64,000 nt of DNA from positions 62,001-126,000 of the forward strand of contig JAHBYV010000001.1 of NCBI GenBank assembly GCA_019635795.1, in the 5' to 3' direction. The stretch is from Rhizobiaceae bacterium. Lineage in GTDB: Bacteria; Pseudomonadota; Alphaproteobacteria; Rhizobiales; Rhizobiaceae. The first letter of the stretch is position 1. Every line of letters starts with the position of its first letter. Position numbers and translations under genes: made by a program. Positions 27,767 to 35,818 of the stretch are shown here, piece after piece. The notes under the pieces were generated by a model that worked only from the letters and a program-made list of their open reading frames with translations, did no database searches and had not been told where the DNA came from.

Positions 27767-28099
27767 TAAAATCAAATAGTTAGCTGAGTTGCGCACATTA
27801 GGTCCAACTCGAACATTTGCCGAGTTCCAACTTTCATTCCTTATTCGTTTGCATTTCGAATGCGCTGGCGTCCAATTCGGTGCGCTTTGTCCGCTTGCCT
27901 TACCGGCTCCAAATCGACGGGCTGATAAGTTTTGTGGATCGTATTTGCAGACGAAATGCTATTTGCCATCTTCGCCGCTGTTGTCTGCGGCGTAGCCCCG
28001 CCAGCCTGAAGCTCGATAGCCCAGACCGCCGCATGTCAGCAAGCGTTCGCTTGTCTTTTTGGCAGCGCTGCGCTGAACGCTGGTATCGGGGTAGCGGGA

Positions 28100-28951
28100 A
28101 TGATACCGCTGCTTGGCGATGCTGTATCTGCTGGGGCAAAAACGGCTCTAAGGGCGGCAAAGACGCCGGAAATATTTGCCAGCCGTTCGGCAAACATATA
28201 TAATCCACCTCTAAAGCGACCACGTCCTTTTGAGGCCGATTATCCCAATGGAGCCGCCGCAGATGAAGCCGGAAAACTCACTCACGACATCGACGGAAGA
28301 CCGCTCGGCAGAGGAATTATTGCGGGGCGTCAGGTCGTGGGAGGAACGGATGTTGCCGTTTCGCCAGCGCAAATTGACGCAATCACAGAGAGACTCATTG
28401 GCACGCTCCCTCAGGCAGTTGCGCCGAGCGCGTTACCAAGACGATCCGTTGGTGCTTACGTAAAGGGATTTGAGCCTGACGGACAGATCAGGCGTGACAT
28501 TTTCTTCGATCAGAATTTGTCACCTGTGGCGCAGCCGAGAGTCGTCGCCCACGAAGCTGGACACATGCTTGATGACCTTGGCCGAACTCTGGCAAGACAA
28601 CCGGGAATGGATCAGACTGGTCTCAAGAGAGAGTTGGGGGCTGTCTACAACGATCTCAACAATCCGCAAAGCTACGGCAAGCCGTTCACCCCGCAGAATA
28701 ACGGTTATGCGAAGGGCGAGAAGTCAGACCGCGAACTGGCCGCGGAAGGCTTTCGAGCTTACTTGTCCGATCCGAACTACATCAAAACAGTTGCGCCCAA
28801 AACCGCCGCTCGTATTCGCGAATGGGTCAATGCCAATCCGCAATTGAAAGATGTCATCCAGTTCAACTCTCTTGCCCCTCTCGGGGCAGGTGTGAGCGGC
28901 ATTGGTCTTTTCGGCCTTCGCCAGCCGGAAGAACAATCACAGCAATATTAG
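28100..28951 (+). pseudogene. 5'-truncated phage-type protein with zincin (HExxH) domain
   Basis: From the first ATG, 283 residues. The same frame stays open back to 28010 with protein-like text (ALNAGIGVAG), but there is no start codon before 28100 and no ribosome site at 28100, so the 5' part is probably lost. The leading hydrophobic GMIPLLGDAVSAGAKTALRA resembles linkers before C-terminal effector domains in large phage or polymorphic-toxin proteins. The C-terminal domain has VVAHEAGHMLDDLG with HExxH at 151-155, and a candidate third ligand in RELAAEGFRAYL (Glu212 or Glu216). A metallopeptidase fold is likely; target and activity are unknown. Confidence 0.6.
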
Positions 28952-28959
28952 GCTGACCA

Positions 28960-29327
28960 ATGATCCCTGTTGTCGTTTCGGAAAACGGCCTTGGCGTCCC
29001 CGTCAGGCCGGTTGATAGCGGCGCGCCCGCAATGACGGTTGCCGCCAATGGCCTTGGTATGCCCGTCTTCATAAGCGACCGTGGGGCTCCTTTCGTGGTC
29101 AATGGTCAGGCGATGATTTGGCCCCGGCGGCGGCGGCGTATTGCTTGGCGAGGTGGCTGATGGCACCGATTTTGTGATCGCGTTTTCGTGGCAGGATGAG
29201 CGCTTTGCGGCCAGCCTCAACGGTGTCGCGGCTGTGGTCGATGAAATCGGCGGCTCTGTTCCGTCCGGATCGACACGCTGGAGCGCTTCTCCATCTGATG
29301 CTTGGGGCGGGACAATCAGAAGCGAAA
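28960..29327 (+). pseudogene. Frameshifted phage-tail-like gene cut by the attachment site
   Basis: The first frame gives MIPVVVSENGLGVPV then two more related units (GAPAMTVAANGLGMPV; ISDRGAPFVVNG), a repeated pattern I associate with minor structural proteins of rhizobial phages. At the GC-rich run near 29121-29138 it loses sense (PRRRRRIAWRGG then stop), while the next frame reads FGPGGGGVLLGEVADGTDF and SWQDERFAASLNGVAAVV up to the att repeat. A one-base change in the C/G run joins them. The gene starts 8 bp after the zincin gene. The phage-tail link is from memory of the family, not a search. Confidence 0.5.
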
Positions 29328-29359
29328 GGTCGCAGGTTCGAGCCCTGCCGGGATCGCCA
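29328..29359 (+). repeat. Distal attachment-site copy (tRNA-Arg 3' end)
   Basis: Exact 32-bp copy of 27735-27766, without the rest of the tRNA. Bases just outside the repeat differ (GAAA upstream here, TGTG at the tRNA), so the identity is sharply bounded, as for a recombination core. Confidence 0.9.
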
Positions 29360-29389
29360 AAATTTCAGAAAATCATGTCTGCATTCGAA

Positions 29390-30871
29390 TCAGCGTAGAA
29401 GCTCGTCAAACGACTTTGCCTGATTGAACAGCTTGCCGCGGTTTATCCCATCAAGCACTTTCTGCGGGGATTCGAACTCCAGACCCTCGCCTTGGTCAAA
29501 TAATTCGGTGCGCTTGAGCCAGTCGCGAGCAATCTCTTCAATCTGTTCATTCAATTGAGGGTCGTCATAAGGCGGGTGCTTGGCGAGATAGAGCAGGGCA
29601 ACGATGTGCTGCATGTGATAGTAGTTCTTGCCGTTCGCTTTGCTGAAATTGGTCGGAAAGCCGCAGATCAATTCGCCATCCGATAGCGCAAGCTCAGCAA
29701 TGCTAGATGCCCCGGTCTGACTGGATTCAATCGTGTGCTCCGGCCCGTCCGGATCAGGCGTTGCCCTGCGGGGATCATACCCACCTTCGCGAAGCGTTAA
29801 GCTGAACGGTTTGTCGGACACCAGAAACGTATCATAGAGCGATGTGCAGTTGATTGAGGCGGTCTTTGCCCCGCTCGTTTTGCTCTCCTTGATAATCCGG
29901 TTATCAAATCCACTGTACTCACGCTTCAGATCAAGAACAGGCGTGATGGCGTAGTTCGGCAACTCGGCATCCTTGGCCTTGTAGATCACTGCAAACTGCT
30001 GCGCACTTTCCGCGCCAGCAATATTCACGCGAACAGGCGACGTGTCCGAATAGCGCGTGATGTTTCGCTTTTCATCAAACCAGGCGCTGTGATTGCGCAC
30101 GAAAAACTGAAGGTTCTTGCGAATGAGTTCAGCCGAGGCCTTGTCGTTCATTGCGACAGCATGATCGGAAAGCTTCAGCAGCGCGTGCAGCCAGCCATTG
30201 AGAATGACCTCTGGGTTCGAATGGAAAAGCGGGAATTCGAGGAGGGCTACGCCATTGAGATTTGTCCCGCCCTCTCGATGATCCATAAGCATCGCGTTCT
30301 TGACCCTTTCGGCAAGTCCGGTGAGGCGCGCATCAAGCAGCGCCGCTTTCGTGTAACCGGCCAAAGCCTCTGACTGGGAGATGGCGCTGAACATCACCTC
30401 CGGCCCGGTCATTCGATTCAGTGGAAATACGTTTGGGTAGAAAAACGCCAGACCGCCTCCCGGAGTGCTTACACCTACCCGATCAGACAGGGAGGGCAGC
30501 TTATCCCTGAAATCCGCGTTGTCGGCATTGTTAAAAACATATCGCCCCCAAACCATCGGGTGAAAAACATACTTGTTGCGGCTATCAAGCTGCCAGTACG
30601 AGGCGAACGGCAAGTCCTTGACAACAATGGTCTTTTGATCATTCCCATACAGGGAAAATTCAAAGCCCGGACTTCCCGAATCGTAAACGGTGGAAATCTC
30701 CCGCATCTGTTCGTCTGTAGGCTGGAACGGCTTGGGCGTTATGCAAGCAGCACTTCCCGTTACAGTTCTACACGCTTCGCCAAGGTCCATCGCGCGCACC
30801 ACCACCGGGATTGAACACGCGGTTGCCAGAACAGTTGCAAACAAAAATTCTCGCAAACGGTAGAACAGCAT
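29390..30871 (-). CDS. Secreted protein, possible D-glucuronyl C5-epimerase-like toroid
   Basis: 493 residues from ATG 30871 with an N-terminal signal (LFATVLATACSIPVVVRA). A TTG at 30883 abuts the AGGAG site without spacing and is less likely. The C-terminal half is helical with segments that recall the alpha/alpha-toroid of C5-epimerases (EVILNGWLHALLKLSDHAV, NGKNYYHMQHIVALLYLAK, IEEIARDWLKRTELF). The N-terminal half (about 40-170) is beta-rich with YWQLDSRNKYVFHPMVWGRY. If correct it would act on a uronic-acid polysaccharide outside the cell. The family assignment is tentative. It starts just beyond the integrative-element relic. Confidence 0.65.
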   Translation of the reverse strand: MLFYRLREFLFATVLATACSIPVVVRAMDLGEACRTVTGSAACITPKPFQPTDEQMREISTVYDSGSPGFEFSLYGNDQKTIVVKDLPFASYWQLDSRNKYVFHPMVWGRYVFNNADNADFRDKLPSLSDRVGVSTPGGGLAFFYPNVFPLNRMTGPEVMFSAISQSEALAGYTKAALLDARLTGLAERVKNAMLMDHREGGTNLNGVALLEFPLFHSNPEVILNGWLHALLKLSDHAVAMNDKASAELIRKNLQFFVRNHSAWFDEKRNITRYSDTSPVRVNIAGAESAQQFAVIYKAKDAELPNYAITPVLDLKREYSGFDNRIIKESKTSGAKTASINCTSLYDTFLVSDKPFSLTLREGGYDPRRATPDPDGPEHTIESSQTGASSIAELALSDGELICGFPTNFSKANGKNYYHMQHIVALLYLAKHPPYDDPQLNEQIEEIARDWLKRTELFDQGEGLEFESPQKVLDGINRGKLFNQAKSFDELLR

Positions 30872-31091
30872 GAGGTGACGCAACTCCTGCGATAGAAAAC
30901 CTCATGGGGTTTGCAATTTAAGAAAGGTGATTGCAACTCGGTGGGCAAAAATACAACCTGAGATAGAACTTATGGGGAAATGATATCAAACCGCGCTCTT
31001 GCAACCCTATTTTTGGTGGAAGAATGGTGCGATGCGGTAGACATTTCCTGCGTGGTTGTTCATAGCCCGCTAATCAATCGGATTTCGTGCC

Positions 31092-31733
31092 ATGATGACC
31101 TGGTTCCGCAAACTGCTTCCCCGCGAAGATCGTTTCTTCGACCTGTTCGAGCAACACGCAGCTACGCTTGTTGGAGCGGCAGAAGCGCTGGATAAGCTGC
31201 TCGCCGGCAACGATATTGAGCGACATTCGGCTGAAATTTCGGATTTTGAAGACAGGGCAGACCAAATAACAGCCGAAGTCATGACTGCCGTTCGGCGCAG
31301 TTTCATCACGCCTTTCGATCGCGGCGACATCAAAGACCTGATCGAATCGATGGACGACGCAATCGACATGATGCGCAAAACGGTAAAAACTGTTCATCTG
31401 TTCGAGCAGAAGAGCTTTGAGCCGATGATGCGCGAAATGGGGCCGATCATGGTGCAATGCGCACGGCTTATCTCAGAAGGTCTGCCTCTGCTGAGCGCTG
31501 TAAGCAAGAACGCAGCGCGTCTTACCGAAATAGCCGAAGCTGTGGTCAAGCTTGAAGAACAGTCTGACCGACTGCACGACGAAGGCTTGCAAATGCTGTT
31601 CAAGACCTACGGTCGCTCGGATCCTATGAGTTACATGATCGGCGCGGAAATATTTGGCCAGCTCGAAAAGGTTGTGGACCGGTTTGAGGACGTGGCAAAC
31701 GAAATAAGCGGCATTGTCATCGAGAACGTTTGA
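31092..31733 (+). CDS. DUF47 (PhoU-like) phosphate transport regulator
   Basis: A 213-residue helical protein of the DUF47/PhoU-like family, which is usually encoded beside low-affinity phosphate (Pit) transporters and thought to control them. Typical text: FFDLFEQHAATLVGAAEALDKLL, FEDRADQITAEVMTAVRRSFITPFDRGDIKDLIESMDDAIDMM and KVVDRFEDVANEISGIVIENV. The acidic motifs may bind metal. The stop overlaps the pit start (TGATG), so the two are coupled. Confidence 0.93.
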   Translation: MMTWFRKLLPREDRFFDLFEQHAATLVGAAEALDKLLAGNDIERHSAEISDFEDRADQITAEVMTAVRRSFITPFDRGDIKDLIESMDDAIDMMRKTVKTVHLFEQKSFEPMMREMGPIMVQCARLISEGLPLLSAVSKNAARLTEIAEAVVKLEEQSDRLHDEGLQMLFKTYGRSDPMSYMIGAEIFGQLEKVVDRFEDVANEISGIVIENV

Positions 31734-32737
31734 TGGACGCCACGCTTGCATTTCCCTTGCTGGTCGGTCTGATCGGCGTCGCGCTGTTTTTTGATTTCCT
31801 CAACGGCCTGCACGATGCCGCGAACTCGATTGCCACTATTGTTTCGACCCGTGTTCTGAAGCCGCAATATGCTGTGGCGTGGGCCGCATTCTTCAACTTT
31901 ATCGCTTTCCTGTTTTTTGGCCTCCATGTGGCTGAAACCTTGGGGCGTGGCATTGTCAGTGCAGATATTGTGGACCCGCGTGTCGTGTTCGCTGCACTCG
32001 TCGGTGCGATATTCTGGAATATTCTGACGTGGCGTTTCGGTATTCCTTCCAGCAGCTCACACGCATTGATCGGCGGCCTGGTCGGCGCTGGCGTAGCCAA
32101 AGCTGGCGGCGGCGCGATTGTCTGGTCGGGGCTGTTGAAAACCACTGCGGCAATTGTCTTGTCACCTGCAACCGGCTTTGTTTTGGCGCTGGTGCTTGTG
32201 CTTATCGTGTCCTGGGCCTTCGTGCGAACCACGCCATTTGCGGTGGACAGGACGTTCCGATGGGCGCAATTCGTCTCGGCGTCGCTCTATTCCCTCGGGC
32301 ACGGTGGGAATGATGCGCAAAAGACAATGGGCATCATTGCAGTGCTTCTGTATTCTCAGGGAATGCTGGGCGATACGTTCTACGTGCCGTTCTGGGTGGT
32401 GATAACCTGTCAGTCCGTGCTTGCGCTTGGCACCTTGTTTGGCGGCTGGCGCATTGTTCACACAATGGGCTCGAAGATTACGCGTCTCAACCCGATGCAG
32501 GGGTTCTGCGCTGAGACGGGCGGAGCGATAACACTATTCGCAGCGACGTGGCTGGGCATTCCCGTTTCCACAACGCACACCATCACAGGTGCCATTATCG
32601 GCGTCGGTGCAGCGCGGCGCGTCTCGGCCGTGCGGTGGGGCATTGCTGGCAACATTGTGATTGCGTGGGTCATAACCATACCAGCGACAGCACTTATCGC
32701 AGCGCTGACATATGCAGGCACCGGACTTTTCGGCTAA
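31733..32737 (+). CDS. Inorganic phosphate transporter, Pit family
   Basis: A 334-residue inner-membrane phosphate symporter. Both signature repeats of the family are visible: GLHDAANSIATIVSTRVLKP near the start and GHGGNDAQKTMGIIAVLLYSQG in the second half, plus WRFGIPSSSSHALIGGLVGAG and WLGIPVSTTHTITGAIIGVGAAR. About ten membrane helices. The ATG at 31733 overlaps the DUF47 stop. Pit proteins carry metal-phosphate with protons at low affinity; the upstream partner is the likely regulator. Confidence 0.95.
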   Translation: MDATLAFPLLVGLIGVALFFDFLNGLHDAANSIATIVSTRVLKPQYAVAWAAFFNFIAFLFFGLHVAETLGRGIVSADIVDPRVVFAALVGAIFWNILTWRFGIPSSSSHALIGGLVGAGVAKAGGGAIVWSGLLKTTAAIVLSPATGFVLALVLVLIVSWAFVRTTPFAVDRTFRWAQFVSASLYSLGHGGNDAQKTMGIIAVLLYSQGMLGDTFYVPFWVVITCQSVLALGTLFGGWRIVHTMGSKITRLNPMQGFCAETGGAITLFAATWLGIPVSTTHTITGAIIGVGAARRVSAVRWGIAGNIVIAWVITIPATALIAALTYAGTGLFG

Positions 32738-32779
32738 TTGGGGTTGTATTAATTAGCCGGATTATTAAATTCCTGGCCC

Positions 32780-33235
32780 ATGAAACAGAAAAAGGCGAAA
32801 GCGCTTCTTAAAAAAGGTAAGGAAATCAGGCAGGTGGCGGCCTTGCCTTACCGACTCTCGGAAGATGGCGACCTGAAAGTTCTGCTGATAACATCACGCG
32901 GAACGAAGCGATTTGTCATACCGAAGGGTTGGCAGATGGATGGCCTTGATGACTGGAAGGCCGCTGCACAGGAAGCGCGTGAGGAAGCGGGCATTGTAGG
33001 TGATGCCCACAGGACGCCAATTGGCCACTATCAATACTGGAAGCGATTAAAGACGACCTTCGTGCCAGTCACGGTTGATGTTTATCCGCTACGCGTTACG
33101 GGAAACATGCCCCGCTGGCGTGAGGCAAAGGAGAGGCGGCGCGGCTGGGTCGATTGGCAGCAAGCCAAGGTGCTGGTCGATGAGCCTGAACTGGTTACGC
33201 TCATCGACGAATTCGCCACGACGCAAGGGGCCTGA
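32780..33235 (+). CDS. Nudix hydrolase, atypical Nudix box
   Basis: A 151-residue Nudix-fold protein close to the diphosphoinositol/diadenosine-polyphosphate group (VAALPYRLSEDGDLKVLLITSRGTKRFVIPKGWQ). The box reads G-x5-L-x7-QEAREEAGI at the place of G-x5-E-x7-REUxEExGU: the first Glu is Leu and the Arg is Gln, while the metal-binding EAREE glutamates remain. The C-terminal WVDWQQAKVLVDEPELVTLIDEF is typical. Substrate unknown. It ends two bases before the convergent metC gene. Confidence 0.88.
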   Translation: MKQKKAKALLKKGKEIRQVAALPYRLSEDGDLKVLLITSRGTKRFVIPKGWQMDGLDDWKAAAQEAREEAGIVGDAHRTPIGHYQYWKRLKTTFVPVTVDVYPLRVTGNMPRWREAKERRRGWVDWQQAKVLVDEPELVTLIDEFATTQGA

Positions 33236-33237
33236 GT

Positions 33238-34410
33238 TCAAGCCTTTGCGGCCGCCAACAGGCCGCGCGCAATATCGACCTTCAGATCTTCGACATCTTC
33301 AAGCCCGATCTGGAGACGGAGCACAGGGCCGGAATATGCTCCCGAAGCAATCGTTCGGTCGCCAAGGAACACATGCACGGCTAAACTTTCATACCCGCCC
33401 CAGGAATAGCCCAAGCCAAAAATTTCGAGCGCATCCAGAAAAGCGTGGGCCTGCTTCTGGCCGCCGCTATCCAGAACAACGGAAAAGATCCCGCTTGAAC
33501 CGCTGAAATCCCGTTTCCAGATGGCGTGACCCGGATGCGATTCCAACGCTGGATGGAGTACGCGAGCAACTCCGGGTTGCTTTTCCAGCCAACGCGCTAT
33601 CTCCAGCGCTGACTTCCTGTGATGTTCAAGCCGAACGCCCATCGTGCGCAGCCCGCGCAATACCTGATACACGTCGTCCGGTGCGGAACAGCAGCCCATT
33701 GTAACGAATGTTTCGTGCAATTGCGGCCAGCAAGCCTCGTTGGCCGAAACCGTTCCCATCAAAACATCCGAATGGCCCGCAGGATATTTGGTGGCGGCGT
33801 GAATGGAAATATCCACGCCATAATCAAGCGGTTTGAAATAGAGCGGCGTCGCCCAGGTATTGTCCATCATGACCACGGCTCCGGCCGCCTTGGCGGCCTT
33901 CGAAATCGCGGGGATGTCCTGCATCTCGAATGTGTTTGAACCCGGAGACTCGGTGAACACGACGCGCGTATTGCTCTTCAGAAGCGAGGAAATCCCGGCG
34001 CCTATCGATGGCTCGTAATACTGGACTTCCACCCCAAGCCGCTTGAGCATGGTGTCGGCAAAATGGCGGGTCGGGTGGTAGACAGAATCGACAATCAGCA
34101 CGTGATCGCCAGCGCCAAGAAATGCCAGTAACGGGATCGTGACCGCTGCGAGCCCTGACGGAACAATGATGGTGCCGGCAGAACCTTCAAGGTGATCGAT
34201 AGCGCTCGCCAGCGCATCCGTTGTTGGCGTCCCTCGTGTGCCGTAGGTGTACTTCTGCGCCCGTCGTGAAATAGTGTCGGCATTGGGAAACAGCACGGTT
34301 GAGGCGTGAACGACCGGTGGGTTGACGAAGCCGAAAAAGGCGTGTGGATCGTTGCCGACATGCGCAAGTTGCGTGTTTATGCCGTGGTTTTCCTTGCTGA
34401 TTTTCACCAT
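33238..34410 (-). CDS. metC: Cystathionine beta-lyase
   Basis: PLP enzyme that cleaves cystathionine to homocysteine in methionine synthesis. 390 residues from ATG 34410 (MVKISKENHGINTQLAHVG), with GGTCAGG upstream. The PLP lysine lies in SIHAATKYPAGHSD; other family text includes YTYGTRGTPTTDALASAI, VPSGLAAVTIPLLA, VVMMDNTWATPLYFKPLDYGVD and YSWGGYESL near the C-terminus. It is divergent from aapJ; in Rhizobium leguminosarum metC has the same position next to the aap operon, which supports the call over cystathionine gamma-synthase. Confidence 0.92.
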   Translation of the reverse strand: MVKISKENHGINTQLAHVGNDPHAFFGFVNPPVVHASTVLFPNADTISRRAQKYTYGTRGTPTTDALASAIDHLEGSAGTIIVPSGLAAVTIPLLAFLGAGDHVLIVDSVYHPTRHFADTMLKRLGVEVQYYEPSIGAGISSLLKSNTRVVFTESPGSNTFEMQDIPAISKAAKAAGAVVMMDNTWATPLYFKPLDYGVDISIHAATKYPAGHSDVLMGTVSANEACWPQLHETFVTMGCCSAPDDVYQVLRGLRTMGVRLEHHRKSALEIARWLEKQPGVARVLHPALESHPGHAIWKRDFSGSSGIFSVVLDSGGQKQAHAFLDALEIFGLGYSWGGYESLAVHVFLGDRTIASGAYSGPVLRLQIGLEDVEDLKVDIARGLLAAAKA

Positions 34411-34704
34411 AACCTGACCATCAAATTGAACCGTAATTCGCTTTATCTGCCCGCGGGATTGGCCGCAACATGTCATTATTGAGCCAGTCGCGGAAGCTCT
34501 CGCGATGCAGCAGAATCTCTTGGATCACAATGGCTTTAGGCCAATTCAGCTTGACCTGATGAAAATAATGTCATTGGCTATTTTGGTAAAAGAAGCGCGA
34601 ACCGCCAAGCAGGACATTGCTGCCCAAGGGGTGCAGGGCCGGCAGGAATTGTTCGCCTTCAGACGCAAAACGACATCTGAAAAACAAAAAAGGGTCAGAG
34701 GGTT

Positions 34705-35730
34705 ATGAACAAGGTAAAAGTCATTCTCGGCGCAGCGGTGTTGGGGCTGTTTGCCGGAGCCGCCTCGGCAGATACTTTGGATGACGTCAAGAAGAAGGGC
34801 TTCGTGCAGTGCGGTGTCAACACCGGTCTGGCCGGCTTTTCCGCGCCGAACGACAAGGGCGAATGGACCGGTCTCGACGTGGATTTCTGCCGCGCCGTTG
34901 CTGCCGCCGTGTTTGGCGATGCGACCAAGGTGAAGTTTACGCCGCTCAGCGCCAAGGATCGCTTCACAGCGCTTCAGTCCGGCGAGGTGGACATCCTTTC
35001 GCGTAACACGACCTGGACCATCAACCGTGACACTGCGCTTGGTCTGAACTTTGCAGGCGTTACCTATTATGACGGCCAGGGCTTCATGGTGAATTCCAAG
35101 AAGCTTCCGGGAATCACTTCCACGCTTCAGCTTTCGGGCGCTGCAATCTGCGTTCAGTCAGGAACCACCACCGAGCTGAACCTCGCCGACTACTTCAAGG
35201 CGAACAAGATGGAATACACGCCGGTAGTCTTCGAAAAGTTCGAAGAAGCCAATGCAGCTTATGATGCTGGCCGCTGCGACGCATACACCACCGACCAGTC
35301 AGGTCTATATGCTGTGCGTCTCCAGATGAGCGCGCCGGACGATCACGTTGTTCTGCCGGAAATCATTTCCAAAGAGCCGCTTGGACCGGCTGTCCGTCAG
35401 GGTGACGACAAGTGGTTCGACATCGTCAAGTGGACCTACTACGCGCTGCTGAACGCTGAAGAAGCTGGCGTGACACAGGCAAACGTTGAAGAAATGAAGT
35501 CCAGCGAAAACCCTGACATGCGCCGTATGCTTGGTGTCGAAGCAGACACGAAGATCGGCACCGACCTCGGTCTCACCAATGACTGGGTCGTGAATATCGT
35601 GAAGGGTGTTGGCAACTACGGCGAAATCTTCGAACGCAATGTTGGCACGGGTAGCCCGCTCAAGGTTTCGCGCGGTGCAAACGCACTGTGGACCAAGGGT
35701 GGCCTGCAATACGGAATGCCGATCCGCTAA
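34705..35730 (+). CDS. aapJ: General L-amino acid ABC transporter, substrate-binding protein
   Basis: Periplasmic binding protein of the Aap system, which imports many L-amino acids. 341 residues with a signal peptide (MNKVKVILGAAVLGLFAGAASA) and the SBP-3 core: VQCGVNTGLAGFSAPNDKGEWTGLDVDFCRAVAAAVFGD, LQSGEVDILSRNTTWTINRD, YYDGQGFMVNSKKLPG, ICVQSGTTTELNLADYF and RCDAYTTDQSGLYAVR. The 294-bp region between metC and aapJ holds the promoters of both; no clear operator was found. Two hairpins follow the gene. Confidence 0.96.
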   Translation: MNKVKVILGAAVLGLFAGAASADTLDDVKKKGFVQCGVNTGLAGFSAPNDKGEWTGLDVDFCRAVAAAVFGDATKVKFTPLSAKDRFTALQSGEVDILSRNTTWTINRDTALGLNFAGVTYYDGQGFMVNSKKLPGITSTLQLSGAAICVQSGTTTELNLADYFKANKMEYTPVVFEKFEEANAAYDAGRCDAYTTDQSGLYAVRLQMSAPDDHVVLPEIISKEPLGPAVRQGDDKWFDIVKWTYYALLNAEEAGVTQANVEEMKSSENPDMRRMLGVEADTKIGTDLGLTNDWVVNIVKGVGNYGEIFERNVGTGSPLKVSRGANALWTKGGLQYGMPIR

Positions 35731-35767
35731 GCGGATCGTGGCCGGGGGAGTTATAACTGCCCCGGCC
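35721..35767 (+). promoter_or_regulatory. Tandem intercistronic hairpins after aapJ
   Basis: First hairpin: GATCCGC-TAA-GCGGATC (35721-35737) with the aapJ stop codon as its loop. Second: GGCCGGGG/CCCCGGCC (35740-35747 and 35760-35767), loop of 12. No T-run follows. Such structures after binding-protein genes protect the 5' mRNA and partly stop transcription, which explains high AapJ relative to the membrane subunits. Confidence 0.75.
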
Positions 35768-35818
35768 TGACTTACCGGCGAGGCAAATATGCCCGTCCGG
35801 CTTTCAAAGGGGAATAAC

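Larger units (their letters stand above)
27735..29359. mobile_element. Relic of an integrative (phage-like) element at tRNA-Arg
   Basis: A 1.6-kb segment bounded by perfect 32-bp direct repeats of the tRNA-Arg 3' end. Inside are a 5'-truncated zincin-like gene (28100), a frameshifted gene of phage-tail type (28960) and, in 27767-28010, about 240 bp with no gene I can support. No integrase, excisionase or replication gene survives. The order suggests that a larger prophage or island lost most of its content by internal deletion. The bounded segment is seen directly; its phage origin is inferred from the residual genes. Confidence 0.8.

Noticed and set aside
27789-28099. Short frames in the first part of the integrative relic
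   Set aside because: No protein-like text or start signals; probably decayed sequence.
34411-34704. Possible riboswitch or operator between metC and aapJ
   Set aside because: No SAM-type fold, long palindrome or known operator motif could be seen; only ordinary promoter-type AT-rich stretches.
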